Of a stretch of 64,000 bases of DNA, positions 34,769-44,168 are shown piece after piece. The stretch spans positions 62,001 to 126,000 of the forward strand of contig NZ_SBIU01000003.1 of the NCBI RefSeq assembly GCF_004765805.1, read 5' to 3'. The stretch is from Halorussus halobius (lineage in GTDB: Archaea; Halobacteriota; Halobacteria; Halobacteriales; Haladaptataceae). The position numbers were made by a program, and so were the translations under genes. A model generated the notes under the pieces. The model ran no database searches. It was not told the DNA's origin and was given only the letters and a program-made list of their open reading frames with translations. Within the stretch, counting starts at the first letter, position 1. Every line of letters starts with the position of its first letter.

Positions 34769-37700
34769 ATGAGCCAATCGACGCTCTCGCGAACGCCGTT
34801 CCGGAACTCGAATCTGTTCTCCGGCTACTATCTCGACGAGCGAATCCACGACCGCGACGAGTGGGCCGACCCCGAGGGAGTCGAAGCGGCCTTCGAGCGA
34901 CTGCAGGACCTGTACGAGACCGAGCGGGAACTGGTCGAGGGCCACAAGGAGGACGCGCTGATAGACAGCTGGATAGACCCCGTCCTCGACGTGCTGGGGT
35001 ACGGCGCGCGCTCGGAGGCGACCCTGCCCGACGGCGGCGGGTACGTCGACCGACTGCTGTTCGAGTCGGAGGAGACCCGGCGCGAGGCCGAGATGGAGGG
35101 GATGGACGCCGGAGCCGGGGAGATGTTCAAGCGGGCGTCGGCGGTGATGGAAGCCAAGCAGTGGGGCGCGAACTTCACCGAGCGGTTCGACGAGGACCGC
35201 CAGTACCGCGACGCCTCCCACCAGGTGAAGTTCTACCTCGAACGGACCCCCGAACCGGTCAGGTGGGGCATCCTGACGAACGGCAAGAAGTGGCGGCTGT
35301 ACGGCACCAAAGACTACGAGACCCAGACCTACTACGAGGTCGACCTGCCGGAGTTGCTCGACGCCGGGAACCTCGCGGAGTTCAAGTACTTCTACCTGTT
35401 CTTCCGGCCCCAGGCGTTCGCGGAGGTCGCGGGGACGAGCTTCCTCGATTCGGTCTGGAACGAGAGCGAGACCGCGGCCCAGGAGCTCGGCGAGGACCTG
35501 CAGGACAACGTGTTCACCGCGCTGCGGGTGCTCGGCAAGGGGTTCGTCGAGACGAACGACCTCGACATCGACCCCGACGACGAGGCGGCGCTGGACGAAC
35601 TCAAAGAGCAGTCGCTGGTGTTGCTCTACCGGCTGATGTTCATCCTCTACGCCGAGTCGCGCCAGCTCGTCAACCCCGACGACCCGGAGGCCGAGCGCGA
35701 GTACGACGAGAACTTCAGCCTCGACCAGCGGCGGCTGGAAATCCTCGAAACCGTCGCGGACGGCGAGACGTTCGACGAGGCGTACAGCGAGTTCTCGACG
35801 GTCATCTGGCAGCGCCTGCGGAACCTCTTCGAGCTCATCGACGAGGGCAACGACGCGCTCGGGGTCACGGCGTACAACGGCGGGCTGTTCGACGCCGACG
35901 ACCACGAGTTCCTCGCCGACAACGAGGTGTCCGACCGCTACCTCGCCGAGGTTATCTACCGGCTGTCGACCACGGAGACCGACGACGGGGAGTTCGTGCT
36001 GGCGGACTACGCCGACCTCGACACGCGCCACCTCGGGTCGATATACGAGGGGCTGCTCGAACACGAGTTCCGCATCGCGCCAGAGCAGTACGCGGCGGTG
36101 GCCGAGGACGGCGGGCAGGTGTGGAAGCCCGCGACCGAGGTGTCGGTCGCCGACGCGGTCGAGACGGTCCCCGAGGGGAGCCTGTACGTCGTCAACGACG
36201 AGGGCGAGCGCAAGGCGACCGGCGCGTACTACACGCCCGACTACGTGGTGACCTACATCGTCGAGGAGACGGTCGACCCGCTAATCGAGGAGATAGAAGA
36301 CGACCTCGCGGCCACCGACCTCGAACCCGGCACCGTCGAGTACGTCACGGAGTTCTGGAAGCGCGTGCGCGAGCTGCGGATTCTCGACCCCGCGATGGGG
36401 AGCGGGCACTTCCTCACGAAGGCGACGGGGTACGTCGCCGAGCAGGTGATGGCGGAGGTCCGCGAGCTGGAGACCGCGACGCTGTTCGACGAGGAGCAGA
36501 TTCGCCGGGCGGTCTCGAAGGAGTGCATCTACGGCGTCGACCGCAACGGCATGGCGGTGGAACTGGCGAAGCTGTCGATGTGGCTGGAGACGCTGTCGTC
36601 GGACCAGCCGCTGGCGTTTCTCGACCACCACCTCAAGACGGGCAACTCGCTGGTGGGGTCGGACATCACCGAAATCCTGTCGACCGACGACGACGGCCCC
36701 TCGGGCCAGACCACGCTGTCGGACTGGCTGACCCAGACCCGCCGCGAGGCGCTCGAACAGGTGATGGACCGGATGCAGGACCTGCTGGCCATCGAGAACG
36801 ACTCGCTGGCCGACATCAAGGAGATGGAGCAGATGTACGCCGACATCCGCGAGGACTCGCTGTTCGTCCACCTGCTGGAGATGGCGTCGGTCCACACCGC
36901 CGGCCAGTTCGGCCTCGACGTGCCCGACGACGCCGACGAGCGGATGGCGAAGGCGCTCCGGGACGACTCGTGGGCGGACGTGTCGGGAACCGACTGGTTC
37001 GAGAGCGCGCAGGCGATGGCCGCCGAGGAGCGGTTCTTCCACTGGCAACTGGAGTTCCCCGAGGTGTTCTTCTCGGAGAGTGGTGCGGTGTCCGACGAGG
37101 CAGGGTTCGACGCTGTGGTCGGGAATCCGCCATATATCCGTAGTCGAAATCTCCCAGAGAGCCAAAAGTCATTCTACAAGAGCTACTACGAATCAGCGGA
37201 AGGAGCGTTCGACATTTACATTCTCTTCCTCGAACGCTTTGGAAAGTTGTCGGGAACTAGCTCGTTCATCATTCCAAATAAGTGGACGACGACGAACTAC
37301 GGTCGCGAAATCCGAAACATTCTGCTCGATGACTACAAGGTGTCCGATATTGTAGACGTGTCCAATTTGGATGTTTTCCCTGATGCGGATATCTATCCTG
37401 TCATCGTCAAATACTCCGGCTCGTATGAAAGTGATTCTATCAACATTAAATCGGTTGACCACCCTCAGAACATTACGACGATAAATAGCGTCGCGGTTCC
37501 CCACGATTTCATCGACGAATTGGGCGATAGGGTCATTCCTGTAAATTTGGAATCTTCCTTCGAGACCATCGCTCAGAAAGCACTAGATTTCCCAACGAGG
37601 CTTGCGGACCACGTGAACATGACCGAGTGTATCCACACCGGAAATGTTCGGGACAAGCTCGTTGTCGAGGAAAAACAGGGCGATGAGTGTGAAAAGCTCA

Positions 37701-38833
37701 TTGGCGGTAACGACATTAGTCGGTACGAAATCGATTGGGATGATAGATGGGTTCGGTACGACGAGTCCCTAATTGATTCTGAGTCCGGAGACTACGGGGA
37801 TTTGAGAGACAGGGATATCTTCGACCGAGAAGAAAAGTTGTTCATCAGAGACATCAGCTATCGGCCGGTCGCGGTGTACGACGACGATAGCTTCTTCGCG
37901 TTGAACACCCTTTACTCCGTAAGGAAGACCGATGAAACTGAACTTCCACTACGGTATATTCTGGGAGTGTTCAACTCCGAGTTCGTAAACAAGTTCTATC
38001 GGCAAATGTATGGAGGTAACCACGTCAGCGGCGGGTACTTGCGATTTAAGCCGATGTTCTCCTACAACATTCCGATCCCAACTGACGGGGATATCAGTGA
38101 CGAATTGCAAAAGGAGCTTGAATCACAACTTGACAATACGGATAGAGATGTCCGAGAGTGGATTTCCTACCTGACAAAAAAGATGGAGAAACATAAAAAA
38201 CAGATTAACAATCTCAACCTCTCCCTCCTCGACCACCTCCGAATCGACCCCGAGTCCAGCGACCTCGACGGCCCCACCATCACCGAAATCGGCTTCAGCC
38301 AACCGCCGGCGAACAGCGCGGACTCCATCCTGAACGAGACCACCGAGACCAGAACCAAACTCCAGATAGAGCGTGCGAAGGTCGAGCGCGAGAGCCCCAA
38401 CTCCGTCACCGTCCACCTCACGGCGCGGTACAAGCCCGACGAGGACGAGGCCGACGAGGACGACCTCGACCAGTACGGCTACACCGAGACGGAGTTCCTG
38501 CCCGCGCTCCGCATCACCGACCTGAGCGAGACCGAGGCCGACCTCGTGGAGGCGTTCGTCCCGGTCGCGGTCGAGGAGGCCGGCGGCTTCGCGGGCTTTC
38601 GCGACAACGCGACCAAGACGAACTCGCTGCTCGACCGACTCGAAAAGCTGACGCTCCCGGCGGTCGCGGACGTCGAGCGCGGCCTCGAAAGCTACGTCGA
38701 GACGAGCGCGCGCGCCGCGGACCTGGACGAGAAAATCGAGCGCACCGACGACCTCATCGACGAAATCGTCTACGAACTGTACGGCCTGACCGACGAGGAG
38801 ATCGAAATCGTCGAGGACGCGGTCGGGGAGTGA
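34769..38833 (+). CDS. Type IIG restriction-modification enzyme (Eco57I-like)
   Basis: 1354 residues, nuclease, methylase and specificity in one chain. The N-terminal PD-(D/E)xK nuclease shows GGGYVDRLLFES (D94) and VMEAKQW (E128-x-K130). A helical linker follows to about residue 460. The adenine methylase has motif I LDPAMGSGHFL (about 538-548) and motif IV NPPY (786-789). The specificity segment runs to about 1150, then a helical C-terminus. It should cut and methylate an asymmetric DNA site. From just before NPPY to about residue 1148 the DNA is much more AT-rich than on either side (28 of 60 G+C at 37441-37500 against 42 of 60 at 36361-36420), suggesting exchange of the specificity domain. 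BREX PglX is a relative, but no BREX genes are nearby. Confidence 0.88.
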   Translation: MSQSTLSRTPFRNSNLFSGYYLDERIHDRDEWADPEGVEAAFERLQDLYETERELVEGHKEDALIDSWIDPVLDVLGYGARSEATLPDGGGYVDRLLFESEETRREAEMEGMDAGAGEMFKRASAVMEAKQWGANFTERFDEDRQYRDASHQVKFYLERTPEPVRWGILTNGKKWRLYGTKDYETQTYYEVDLPELLDAGNLAEFKYFYLFFRPQAFAEVAGTSFLDSVWNESETAAQELGEDLQDNVFTALRVLGKGFVETNDLDIDPDDEAALDELKEQSLVLLYRLMFILYAESRQLVNPDDPEAEREYDENFSLDQRRLEILETVADGETFDEAYSEFSTVIWQRLRNLFELIDEGNDALGVTAYNGGLFDADDHEFLADNEVSDRYLAEVIYRLSTTETDDGEFVLADYADLDTRHLGSIYEGLLEHEFRIAPEQYAAVAEDGGQVWKPATEVSVADAVETVPEGSLYVVNDEGERKATGAYYTPDYVVTYIVEETVDPLIEEIEDDLAATDLEPGTVEYVTEFWKRVRELRILDPAMGSGHFLTKATGYVAEQVMAEVRELETATLFDEEQIRRAVSKECIYGVDRNGMAVELAKLSMWLETLSSDQPLAFLDHHLKTGNSLVGSDITEILSTDDDGPSGQTTLSDWLTQTRREALEQVMDRMQDLLAIENDSLADIKEMEQMYADIREDSLFVHLLEMASVHTAGQFGLDVPDDADERMAKALRDDSWADVSGTDWFESAQAMAAEERFFHWQLEFPEVFFSESGAVSDEAGFDAVVGNPPYIRSRNLPESQKSFYKSYYESAEGAFDIYILFLERFGKLSGTSSFIIPNKWTTTNYGREIRNILLDDYKVSDIVDVSNLDVFPDADIYPVIVKYSGSYESDSINIKSVDHPQNITTINSVAVPHDFIDELGDRVIPVNLESSFETIAQKALDFPTRLADHVNMTECIHTGNVRDKLVVEEKQGDECEKLIGGNDISRYEIDWDDRWVRYDESLIDSESGDYGDLRDRDIFDREEKLFIRDISYRPVAVYDDDSFFALNTLYSVRKTDETELPLRYILGVFNSEFVNKFYRQMYGGNHVSGGYLRFKPMFSYNIPIPTDGDISDELQKELESQLDNTDRDVREWISYLTKKMEKHKKQINNLNLSLLDHLRIDPESSDLDGPTITEIGFSQPPANSADSILNETTETRTKLQIERAKVERESPNSVTVHLTARYKPDEDEADEDDLDQYGYTETEFLPALRITDLSETEADLVEAFVPVAVEEAGGFAGFRDNATKTNSLLDRLEKLTLPAVADVERGLESYVETSARAADLDEKIERTDDLIDEIVYELYGLTDEEIEIVEDAVGE

Positions 38834-38874
38834 GCGTGCGGTCCGAGCGAGCGCGCGGCCCCGCCGCCGACGAC

Positions 38875-39192
38875 TCACTCCCGAACTCGCGCGTCCTCTA
38901 TCCGGTGGGCGACCGCCACGAGGTCGCTGGCGGTCTCGAGCAGTTCGGTCATCATCGCCGAGGGGTCGACCTCGCCGGCGTCTTCGCCCGCGTCGGCGTC
39001 GCGGTCCCCGTCGACGTCGGCGAGCCGGTCGAGGTCGTCGGCGAGGGCCGCGCCCTGCTCGGCGAGCGCGGCGGTCTTGTTCCGGATGGACTCGGCGAGG
39101 ACCTCGGGCGGGACGCCGCCGTCGGCCGCCAGCACGTCGTGGTCGTCCGTCGCTTCGACAGTTCTTTCCTCCGCGGCTCTCGAACTGGACAT
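38875..39192 (-). CDS. Small acidic protein beside the restriction enzyme
   Basis: 105 residues from MSSSRAAEERTVEATD. Mostly helical, with heptad-like helices (AESIRNKTAALAEQGAALADDLDRLADV and MMTELLETASDLVAVAHRIEDAR) joined by an Asp-rich loop. Its stop lies 41 bases beyond the restriction gene stop and faces it. I do not recognise a family. Its codon use is typical and helical periodicity supports a real protein. Confidence 0.55.
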   Translation of the reverse strand: MSSSRAAEERTVEATDDHDVLAADGGVPPEVLAESIRNKTAALAEQGAALADDLDRLADVDGDRDADAGEDAGEVDPSAMMTELLETASDLVAVAHRIEDARVRE

Positions 39193-39409
39193 CGTCGTGG
39201 GTCTCCACGACACCCGGCAGGGTGTTCGGGCACCCTGTCACTTCCCGGAGTGACGCACCGAGCGTCGTGAGTTGTGCTTGTGCCCGGCGGCCCTTAAAAT
39301 TAGGGAATATAGTCGAAGTCGGGCTTGTCGGCGTTCGTAGTGTCGTTGGTGGGTTTGTGACTCGAATTGCGTCCGGACGGCTCTCGGTGTACTCTCGGAG
39401 GCGGGGATA

Positions 39410-39965
39410 GCACTCACGTCCTCGAACGCCCTCGGCACGCTCTGCGACGACACTGGAACTGCAACCATAGCCTCGAACGCCCTCGGCACGCTCTCAGACA
39501 ACAGGACAGTAACCACAGCCTCGAAAGCCCTCGGCGCGCTCGCCACCGTCAGACGTTCCTGCTCGCTTCGCTGCGCGGGCTGCGACTGACGAGGTCTCGT
39601 TCGCTTCGCTCACGAGACGGTCGCTCTGCGGGATATCCGACGGACGTAGTTGCGACGGATACTGGCCCGTAGAGACGACCACCCGAACGCGAGCGCGCCT
39701 CGCCCTTTCAGTCTGCCAAGGGCATCCGCACCCGCAACCGCACCGCTCCGCGACCGCACGGCACCGCCCCGCAACCGCCCCGCGACGGCGGGCCTCACGC
39801 CTCCCCAGCCTCGGCGAGCGCCTGAACGCGCTCGCCTCCACCGTCAGAGGCACGCTCTGACGAGCCCTCGTTCGCATCCGCTCACGAGGACCTCGCGCGT
39901 TTCGGCGTGACCACTTGCGGGTCACGCCAGCACGCGCCAACGTGGAAGAACGTCCGCGCGCCCGG
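39410..39965 (-). repeat. Dispersed modular repeat, copy R4 (most complete)
   Basis: Read on the minus strand this copy carries the first hairpin (39904-39928; arms GGCGTGACC and GGTCACGCC), the core GAGGCTGGGGAGGCGTGAGG (39793-39812), a degenerate GCGG-type tract (39727-39790), the module ACTGAAAGGGCGAGGC, a second hairpin (39619-39680; inner arms ATCCG and CGGAT around the loop GGACGTAGTTGCG) and three end modules of the type GCCGAGGGC-x-TTCGAGG (39519-39539, 39471-39491, 39420-39440). It fills the gap between the small acidic gene and the next membrane protein gene. No protein-coding signal. Confidence 0.85.
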
Positions 39966-39984
39966 CGACCGAGCGCACCCGGAG

Positions 39985-40815
39985 ATGCCAACTATCATAC
40001 GGAAGCCGACCGAACCGACTACCGTGCGATTCCGTCACCCCGAACTCCGCTCCCTCCCGGTCGCCCTCGGCGCGCTCGTCGGCATCGCGGGCGTTCTTGC
40101 CACGCCCGCGCCGTGGCCGACCGACCCCGTCACCAGCCTCGTCACCGGCACGTACGTCGGCATCCTCGCCTGGACGGTCGTCGAGCAGGTCCCGGACGCG
40201 GTCGACCGGGCGGTCGACGCCGGCGTCCACCGGCTCGCGGGCGGACTCGGTCTCCTCGGCGTCGTCGGCCTCCTCGGGGCGGGCCTGCTCGGCGGGTCGC
40301 CGCCCGACGAGGGGGCCGTAATCCGGCTGCTGGTCTTCGCGACCGCGCTCATTCTGGTCACCAGCATGGCCGACAACCGTCGCGGGACGCTGGTTCGCGA
40401 GCGCGAGCAGGTGCGAGCGACGGTCACGGCCGTCCAGCTCCGACGGTACCGCGTCGCGCTGTCGGTCGCAGCCACCGTCGTCGTCGGGAGCGCGCTCTCG
40501 CTGACGACGGGCGAGTTCCTCGCGGTCGGGACGGTCGCCGGCGGCGTCGTCGGTTCGACGGTCGGGGTCGTCCTCACCGGCCGGGAGGAGTACGAACTCC
40601 TCGCGCTCGACGACCACCTCCTGGTCCGGCAGGTCGGCGACACGGGCGGGACCGCAGTTCGGTGGGAGCGACTCCGGGACGTGAGCGTCGAGGGCGACCG
40701 ACTCCGGGTCGCTCGCGGGCTCCCGTGGCCGACCGTCTACGCGGTCGACCTCTCGGCGGTCGAGGACCGGCGCGCGGTCCTCGGCGCGTTCCGGTCGTAC
40801 CCCTACCTCCACTGA
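39985..40815 (+). CDS. Multi-helix membrane protein with C-terminal PH-like region
   Basis: About 276 residues from MPTIIRKPTEPTTV. Five or six hydrophobic segments (about 22-40, 50-65, 85-105, 112-130, 158-205) precede a soluble end of strands (YELLALDDHLLVRQVGDTGG, AVRWERLRDVSVEGDRLRV) that looks like a small PH-type domain. No family recognised. An upstream extension of this frame runs into repeat R4 and was excluded. Confidence 0.65.
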   Translation: MPTIIRKPTEPTTVRFRHPELRSLPVALGALVGIAGVLATPAPWPTDPVTSLVTGTYVGILAWTVVEQVPDAVDRAVDAGVHRLAGGLGLLGVVGLLGAGLLGGSPPDEGAVIRLLVFATALILVTSMADNRRGTLVREREQVRATVTAVQLRRYRVALSVAATVVVGSALSLTTGEFLAVGTVAGGVVGSTVGVVLTGREEYELLALDDHLLVRQVGDTGGTAVRWERLRDVSVEGDRLRVARGLPWPTVYAVDLSAVEDRRAVLGAFRSYPYLH

Positions 40816-40892
40816 CGGTCGAGGCCCGGGTACGGGGCGCGGAGTCACACCGTGTAGTCACCGTTTTACCCGTCGAGGCCCACTCGGCGAGT

Positions 40893-42617
40893 ATGACAGA
40901 CCTCGCTCTCGACGTGACTCTGGTGGACGGGTACGTCGACGAACCGGCCCACTTCGGCGTACCGCCGTACATCTCGACGTATCCGCGATACACCGCCGGC
41001 GCGATAGTCGATGCGGGCGTCCCCGCGGCCAACGTCACCTACCACACCATCGACGAGCTCCGGGACGACCGCCGGAAGTGGCTCGACGTCGAGGACGCCG
41101 ACCTCATGGTCTACCTCGGCGGGATGACGGTGCCGGGCAACTACGTCGGCGGCACGCCGGCCGAACCAGACGAGGTGCGAAAGCTGGCGTGGACCGCCGA
41201 GGGGACGAGCCTGATGGGCGGTCCGGTCAAGTTCGGCGTCGGCGACGAGAACGCCGGGGCGACCGAGACCGAGCGCGACGATCTGGACTTCGACTTCGTG
41301 GCGAAAGGCGACGTGGAGGCGGCCGCCTACGACCTGCTCGACAGCGGGCTGGAGGGCTTTGGCGACCGGATGCGCGACAACGCCGAAATCGACCGGTGGG
41401 CCGCGAAGGGGGCGTTCGTCGTCGAACAGCACCCCAACCACCCCGACTACCTCATCTGCGAACTGGAGACCTCCCGGGGGTGTCCCTACCGGTGTTCGTT
41501 CTGCACGGAACCGCTGTACGGCGACCCCTCGTTCCGGCGGCCCGAGTCGGTCGTCCGCGAGGTCGAGACGCTGTCCGACCGGGGCGCGCGCCACTTCCGG
41601 CTCGGCCGGCAGGCCGACATCCTCGCGTACGGCGGCGACGGCGAGAAGCCCAACCCCGACGCCCTGCGCGAGCTCTACGGCGGCATCCGCGAGGTCGCGC
41701 CCGACCTCGAAACCCTCCACCTCGACAACATGAATCCCATCACCGTGGTCGAGTGGCCCGACCTCGCCCGCGAGGGCATCCGGGTCATCGCCGAGCACAA
41801 CACGCCCGGCGACACCGCCGCGTTCGGGCTCGAATCCGCCGACCCCGTGGTCCAGGAGGAAAACAACCTGAACGTCACCGCCGAGGAGTGTTTCGAGGCC
41901 GTCAAAATCGTCAACGAGGAGGCGGGCTGGCGACCCGGCGAATCGCGCGAGGACGCGCCGACTCACGGGACGGAGGCCGCCGACCGCCTCCCCAAACTCC
42001 TGCCGGGCATCAACTTGCTCCACGGACTGAAGGGCGAGCGCGCCGAGACGTTCGAGCACAACGAGGCGTTCCTGAACCGGGTGTACGACGCGGGGCTGAT
42101 GCTCCGCCGGGTCAACATCCGGCAGGTGATGGCGTTCGACGGCACGGAGATGAGCGACGTGGGCGCGGACATCGCCAACGACCACAAGAAGCTGTTCAAG
42201 CAGTACAAGCGCGAGGTCCGCGAGGAGATAGACAACCCGATGCTCCAGCGGCTCGCCCCGCCGGGCACGATACTGCCGGACGTCCACCTCGAATACCACG
42301 AGGACGGCAAGACGTTCGGCCGCCAACTCGGCACCTACCCGCTGTTGGTCGGCCTGCCGGGCGAGCGCGAACTGGGCCGGACGCTCGACGTCGCGGTGGT
42401 CGACCACGGCTACCGCTCGGTGACGGGCGTGCCCTACCCGCTGGACGTCAACAGCGCGTCGATGGACGAACTCGCGGCGATTCCCGGGCTCGGAAAGCAA
42501 CGCGCGGGCAACGTGGTGGTCGACCGGCCGTACGAGTCGCCCGCGGAACTGTCCGAGGACGTGCGCGTCGACCTCGCGAAGTTCGCGACCGCGGAGACGC
42601 CCGAAGGCGCTGACTGA
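40893..42617 (+). CDS. Radical SAM protein with helix-hairpin-helix tail
   Basis: 574 residues. The N-terminal 180 resemble the B12-binding-like fold of the B12/radical-SAM class (LALDVTLVDGYVDEPAHFGVPP, LMVYLGGMTVPGN). The cluster-binding motif is C197-P-Y-R-C201-S-F-C204. A TIM-barrel core follows, and the last 60 residues are a helix-hairpin-helix pair (NSASMDELAAIPGLGKQRAGNVV) that suggests nucleic-acid binding. This architecture is conserved in archaea; the reaction is unknown, with RNA modification a reasonable guess from the tail. A TATA-like TTTTACC lies about 25 bases upstream. Confidence 0.88.
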   Translation: MTDLALDVTLVDGYVDEPAHFGVPPYISTYPRYTAGAIVDAGVPAANVTYHTIDELRDDRRKWLDVEDADLMVYLGGMTVPGNYVGGTPAEPDEVRKLAWTAEGTSLMGGPVKFGVGDENAGATETERDDLDFDFVAKGDVEAAAYDLLDSGLEGFGDRMRDNAEIDRWAAKGAFVVEQHPNHPDYLICELETSRGCPYRCSFCTEPLYGDPSFRRPESVVREVETLSDRGARHFRLGRQADILAYGGDGEKPNPDALRELYGGIREVAPDLETLHLDNMNPITVVEWPDLAREGIRVIAEHNTPGDTAAFGLESADPVVQEENNLNVTAEECFEAVKIVNEEAGWRPGESREDAPTHGTEAADRLPKLLPGINLLHGLKGERAETFEHNEAFLNRVYDAGLMLRRVNIRQVMAFDGTEMSDVGADIANDHKKLFKQYKREVREEIDNPMLQRLAPPGTILPDVHLEYHEDGKTFGRQLGTYPLLVGLPGERELGRTLDVAVVDHGYRSVTGVPYPLDVNSASMDELAAIPGLGKQRAGNVVVDRPYESPAELSEDVRVDLAKFATAETPEGAD

Positions 42618-42647
42618 GCGGGAAAACGGGACCGCCGCGTCGCCGGG

Positions 42648-43265
42648 TCAGACGACCCGCGAGACGACTTTTCTGGCGACTAGCCCGGTCGAAATCGAGC
42701 AGCCGACGTACCACGCCAGCCAGACCTGTACCGGCCCGACCAGCGTGGCGGTCCACGCGACGTGGCCGAGCATCGGCACCGCGAACGCGGCGGGCGCGAT
42801 GGCCGCCGTCGGCGCGAGGAACAGCCACCGGAGGTAGAGGAACGCCGGCACCGTGACGAGCATGCTCCAGACCGCCGGCCGGAACTGGCTCTTCATCGCG
42901 GTCATCCAGTCGACCATCAGCTCCTGCTGTTCGGTCTGTAGCTCCTCGACGGCGTCGTCGTCGTCGCGCTCGCGGGCGCTCTCCATCCGGTCGCGCAGGT
43001 CGTTCATCCGGTCGCGCAACTCGTCCATCCGGTCCTGATTCCGGAGCTTGAGGTTGAGCAGCGCCGACGACAGTCCCGTGGTCCCGGCCAGCAGGAGTAT
43101 CAGCACCGAGAACGGCAGGACGGTGGTCGCCGGACCCAGCAGGGCCTGCATCGCGACGCCGACCGCCTCCTGAATCGGCGTGACGTAGTACCCCGACAGC
43201 AGGGCCAGCGAGGCCAGTCCGGCGAGCTTGTCGTACCGGCTCCAGCCGCGGGATTCGGTTGCCAT
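42648..43265 (-). CDS. DUF106 membrane insertase-like protein (EMC3/YidC superfamily)
   Basis: 205 residues. Helices at about 15-35, 48-66 and 140-195 surround a charged coiled coil (KLRNQDRMDELRDRMNDLRDRMESARERDDDD). This is the DUF106 layout, the archaeal member of the Oxa1/YidC/EMC3 group that inserts proteins into the membrane. Function in this organism is by family analogy. The start at MATESRGWSRYDK is the only one giving the expected N-terminus. Confidence 0.85.
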   Translation of the reverse strand: MATESRGWSRYDKLAGLASLALLSGYYVTPIQEAVGVAMQALLGPATTVLPFSVLILLLAGTTGLSSALLNLKLRNQDRMDELRDRMNDLRDRMESARERDDDDAVEELQTEQQELMVDWMTAMKSQFRPAVWSMLVTVPAFLYLRWLFLAPTAAIAPAAFAVPMLGHVAWTATLVGPVQVWLAWYVGCSISTGLVARKVVSRVV

Positions 43266-43391
43266 AGCGACACGTTCGAAACGAGGGCGTATCAATCTGT
43301 TCCCGGGGCCGGTGGGCCGGTCGGCGGGCGTGGGCGAGCCGTCGGCGACAAGCGGGGTATTCAAATGCGTCCTGTGCGTATAGGGAGCCAC

Positions 43392-43901
43392 ATGACCAAG
43401 TATTCGACGGGTGGGTCGTCGGGCGGCAGCGGCGGCGGCTCCTGTGAGCTCTGCGGGAAGTCCTCGGACTCGCTGACCGACGTCAGCGTGGCCGGAGCCC
43501 AGTTGCAGGTGTGCTCGGAGTGTGCCTCGCACAACGACGACGTCGGGGCGGACGCGAGCGACGACGAGCGCGACCGCGAGCAAGAGCGCAAGAAGACGGC
43601 CGCCCGCAACACCGCGAAGGCCAGCGGGGTCTACGACGGCGACTCGCGCCACTGGGAGGAGGAGGGCACGAACTACGACGACGACCCCCTGCCGTATCTG
43701 GTGTCCGACTACGGCGAGCGGGTCGAGACGGCCAGACGCGACGCCGGCCTCCAGCGCGACGAACTCGCCGAGGAGCTCGACCTGCCCGAGAACGACCTGC
43801 TCGCGGTCGAACAGGGCCGGGCGAACCGGGCCAACGTCGCCGGCTCGGTGGTCCGGGCGCTGGCGGAGCGGCTGGACGTGGAACTGGTCGAAGAGACCTG
43901 A
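43392..43901 (+). CDS. Multiprotein bridging factor-like protein, aMBF1
   Basis: 169 residues. A zinc ribbon at the start (CELCGKSSDSL through LQVCSECA) is followed by a charged linker and a Cro/C1-type helix-turn-helix (VETARRDAGLQRDELAEELDLPENDLLAVEQG). Archaeal MBF1 is thought to act in translation or transcription by contacting general factors or the ribosome. The ATG at 43392 follows a TATA-like TATTCAAAT by about 25 bases, favouring it over an upstream in-frame start. Confidence 0.88.
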   Translation: MTKYSTGGSSGGSGGGSCELCGKSSDSLTDVSVAGAQLQVCSECASHNDDVGADASDDERDREQERKKTAARNTAKASGVYDGDSRHWEEEGTNYDDDPLPYLVSDYGERVETARRDAGLQRDELAEELDLPENDLLAVEQGRANRANVAGSVVRALAERLDVELVEET

Positions 43902-44168
43902 GACGGGCCGCCGACCGGCGGCCGCGCGCTCGCCCAACCGTTCTACGGGAAGACGCCCGACGACCATTCTACCGGAAGCGCTCCGACCACGCATTCTCCC
44001 GACGAGCGCTCGGTCACCCATTTCGCGCGATTCCGGTCGGCGGCCGGTCCGCCAGGGCGACCGCAGGCGGGTGGGGGCTCTCTCGGGTCCCGAACTGGCG
44101 ACGTATCCGCGCGGCGTTCCGAGCCGACTCCCGAAATGTTATTCACGGCGCGAGTGGTGGTTTCGGGC

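Noticed and set aside
34769-38833. BREX PglX
   Set aside because: The layout is similar, but none of the other BREX genes lies in the window; a stand-alone type IIG enzyme is the simpler reading.
44136-44168. An upstream start for the isomerase-like protein
   Set aside because: It would place the start inside the TATA-like box; the ATG at 44169 gives the correct spacing and the conserved MDIGVHTPP start.
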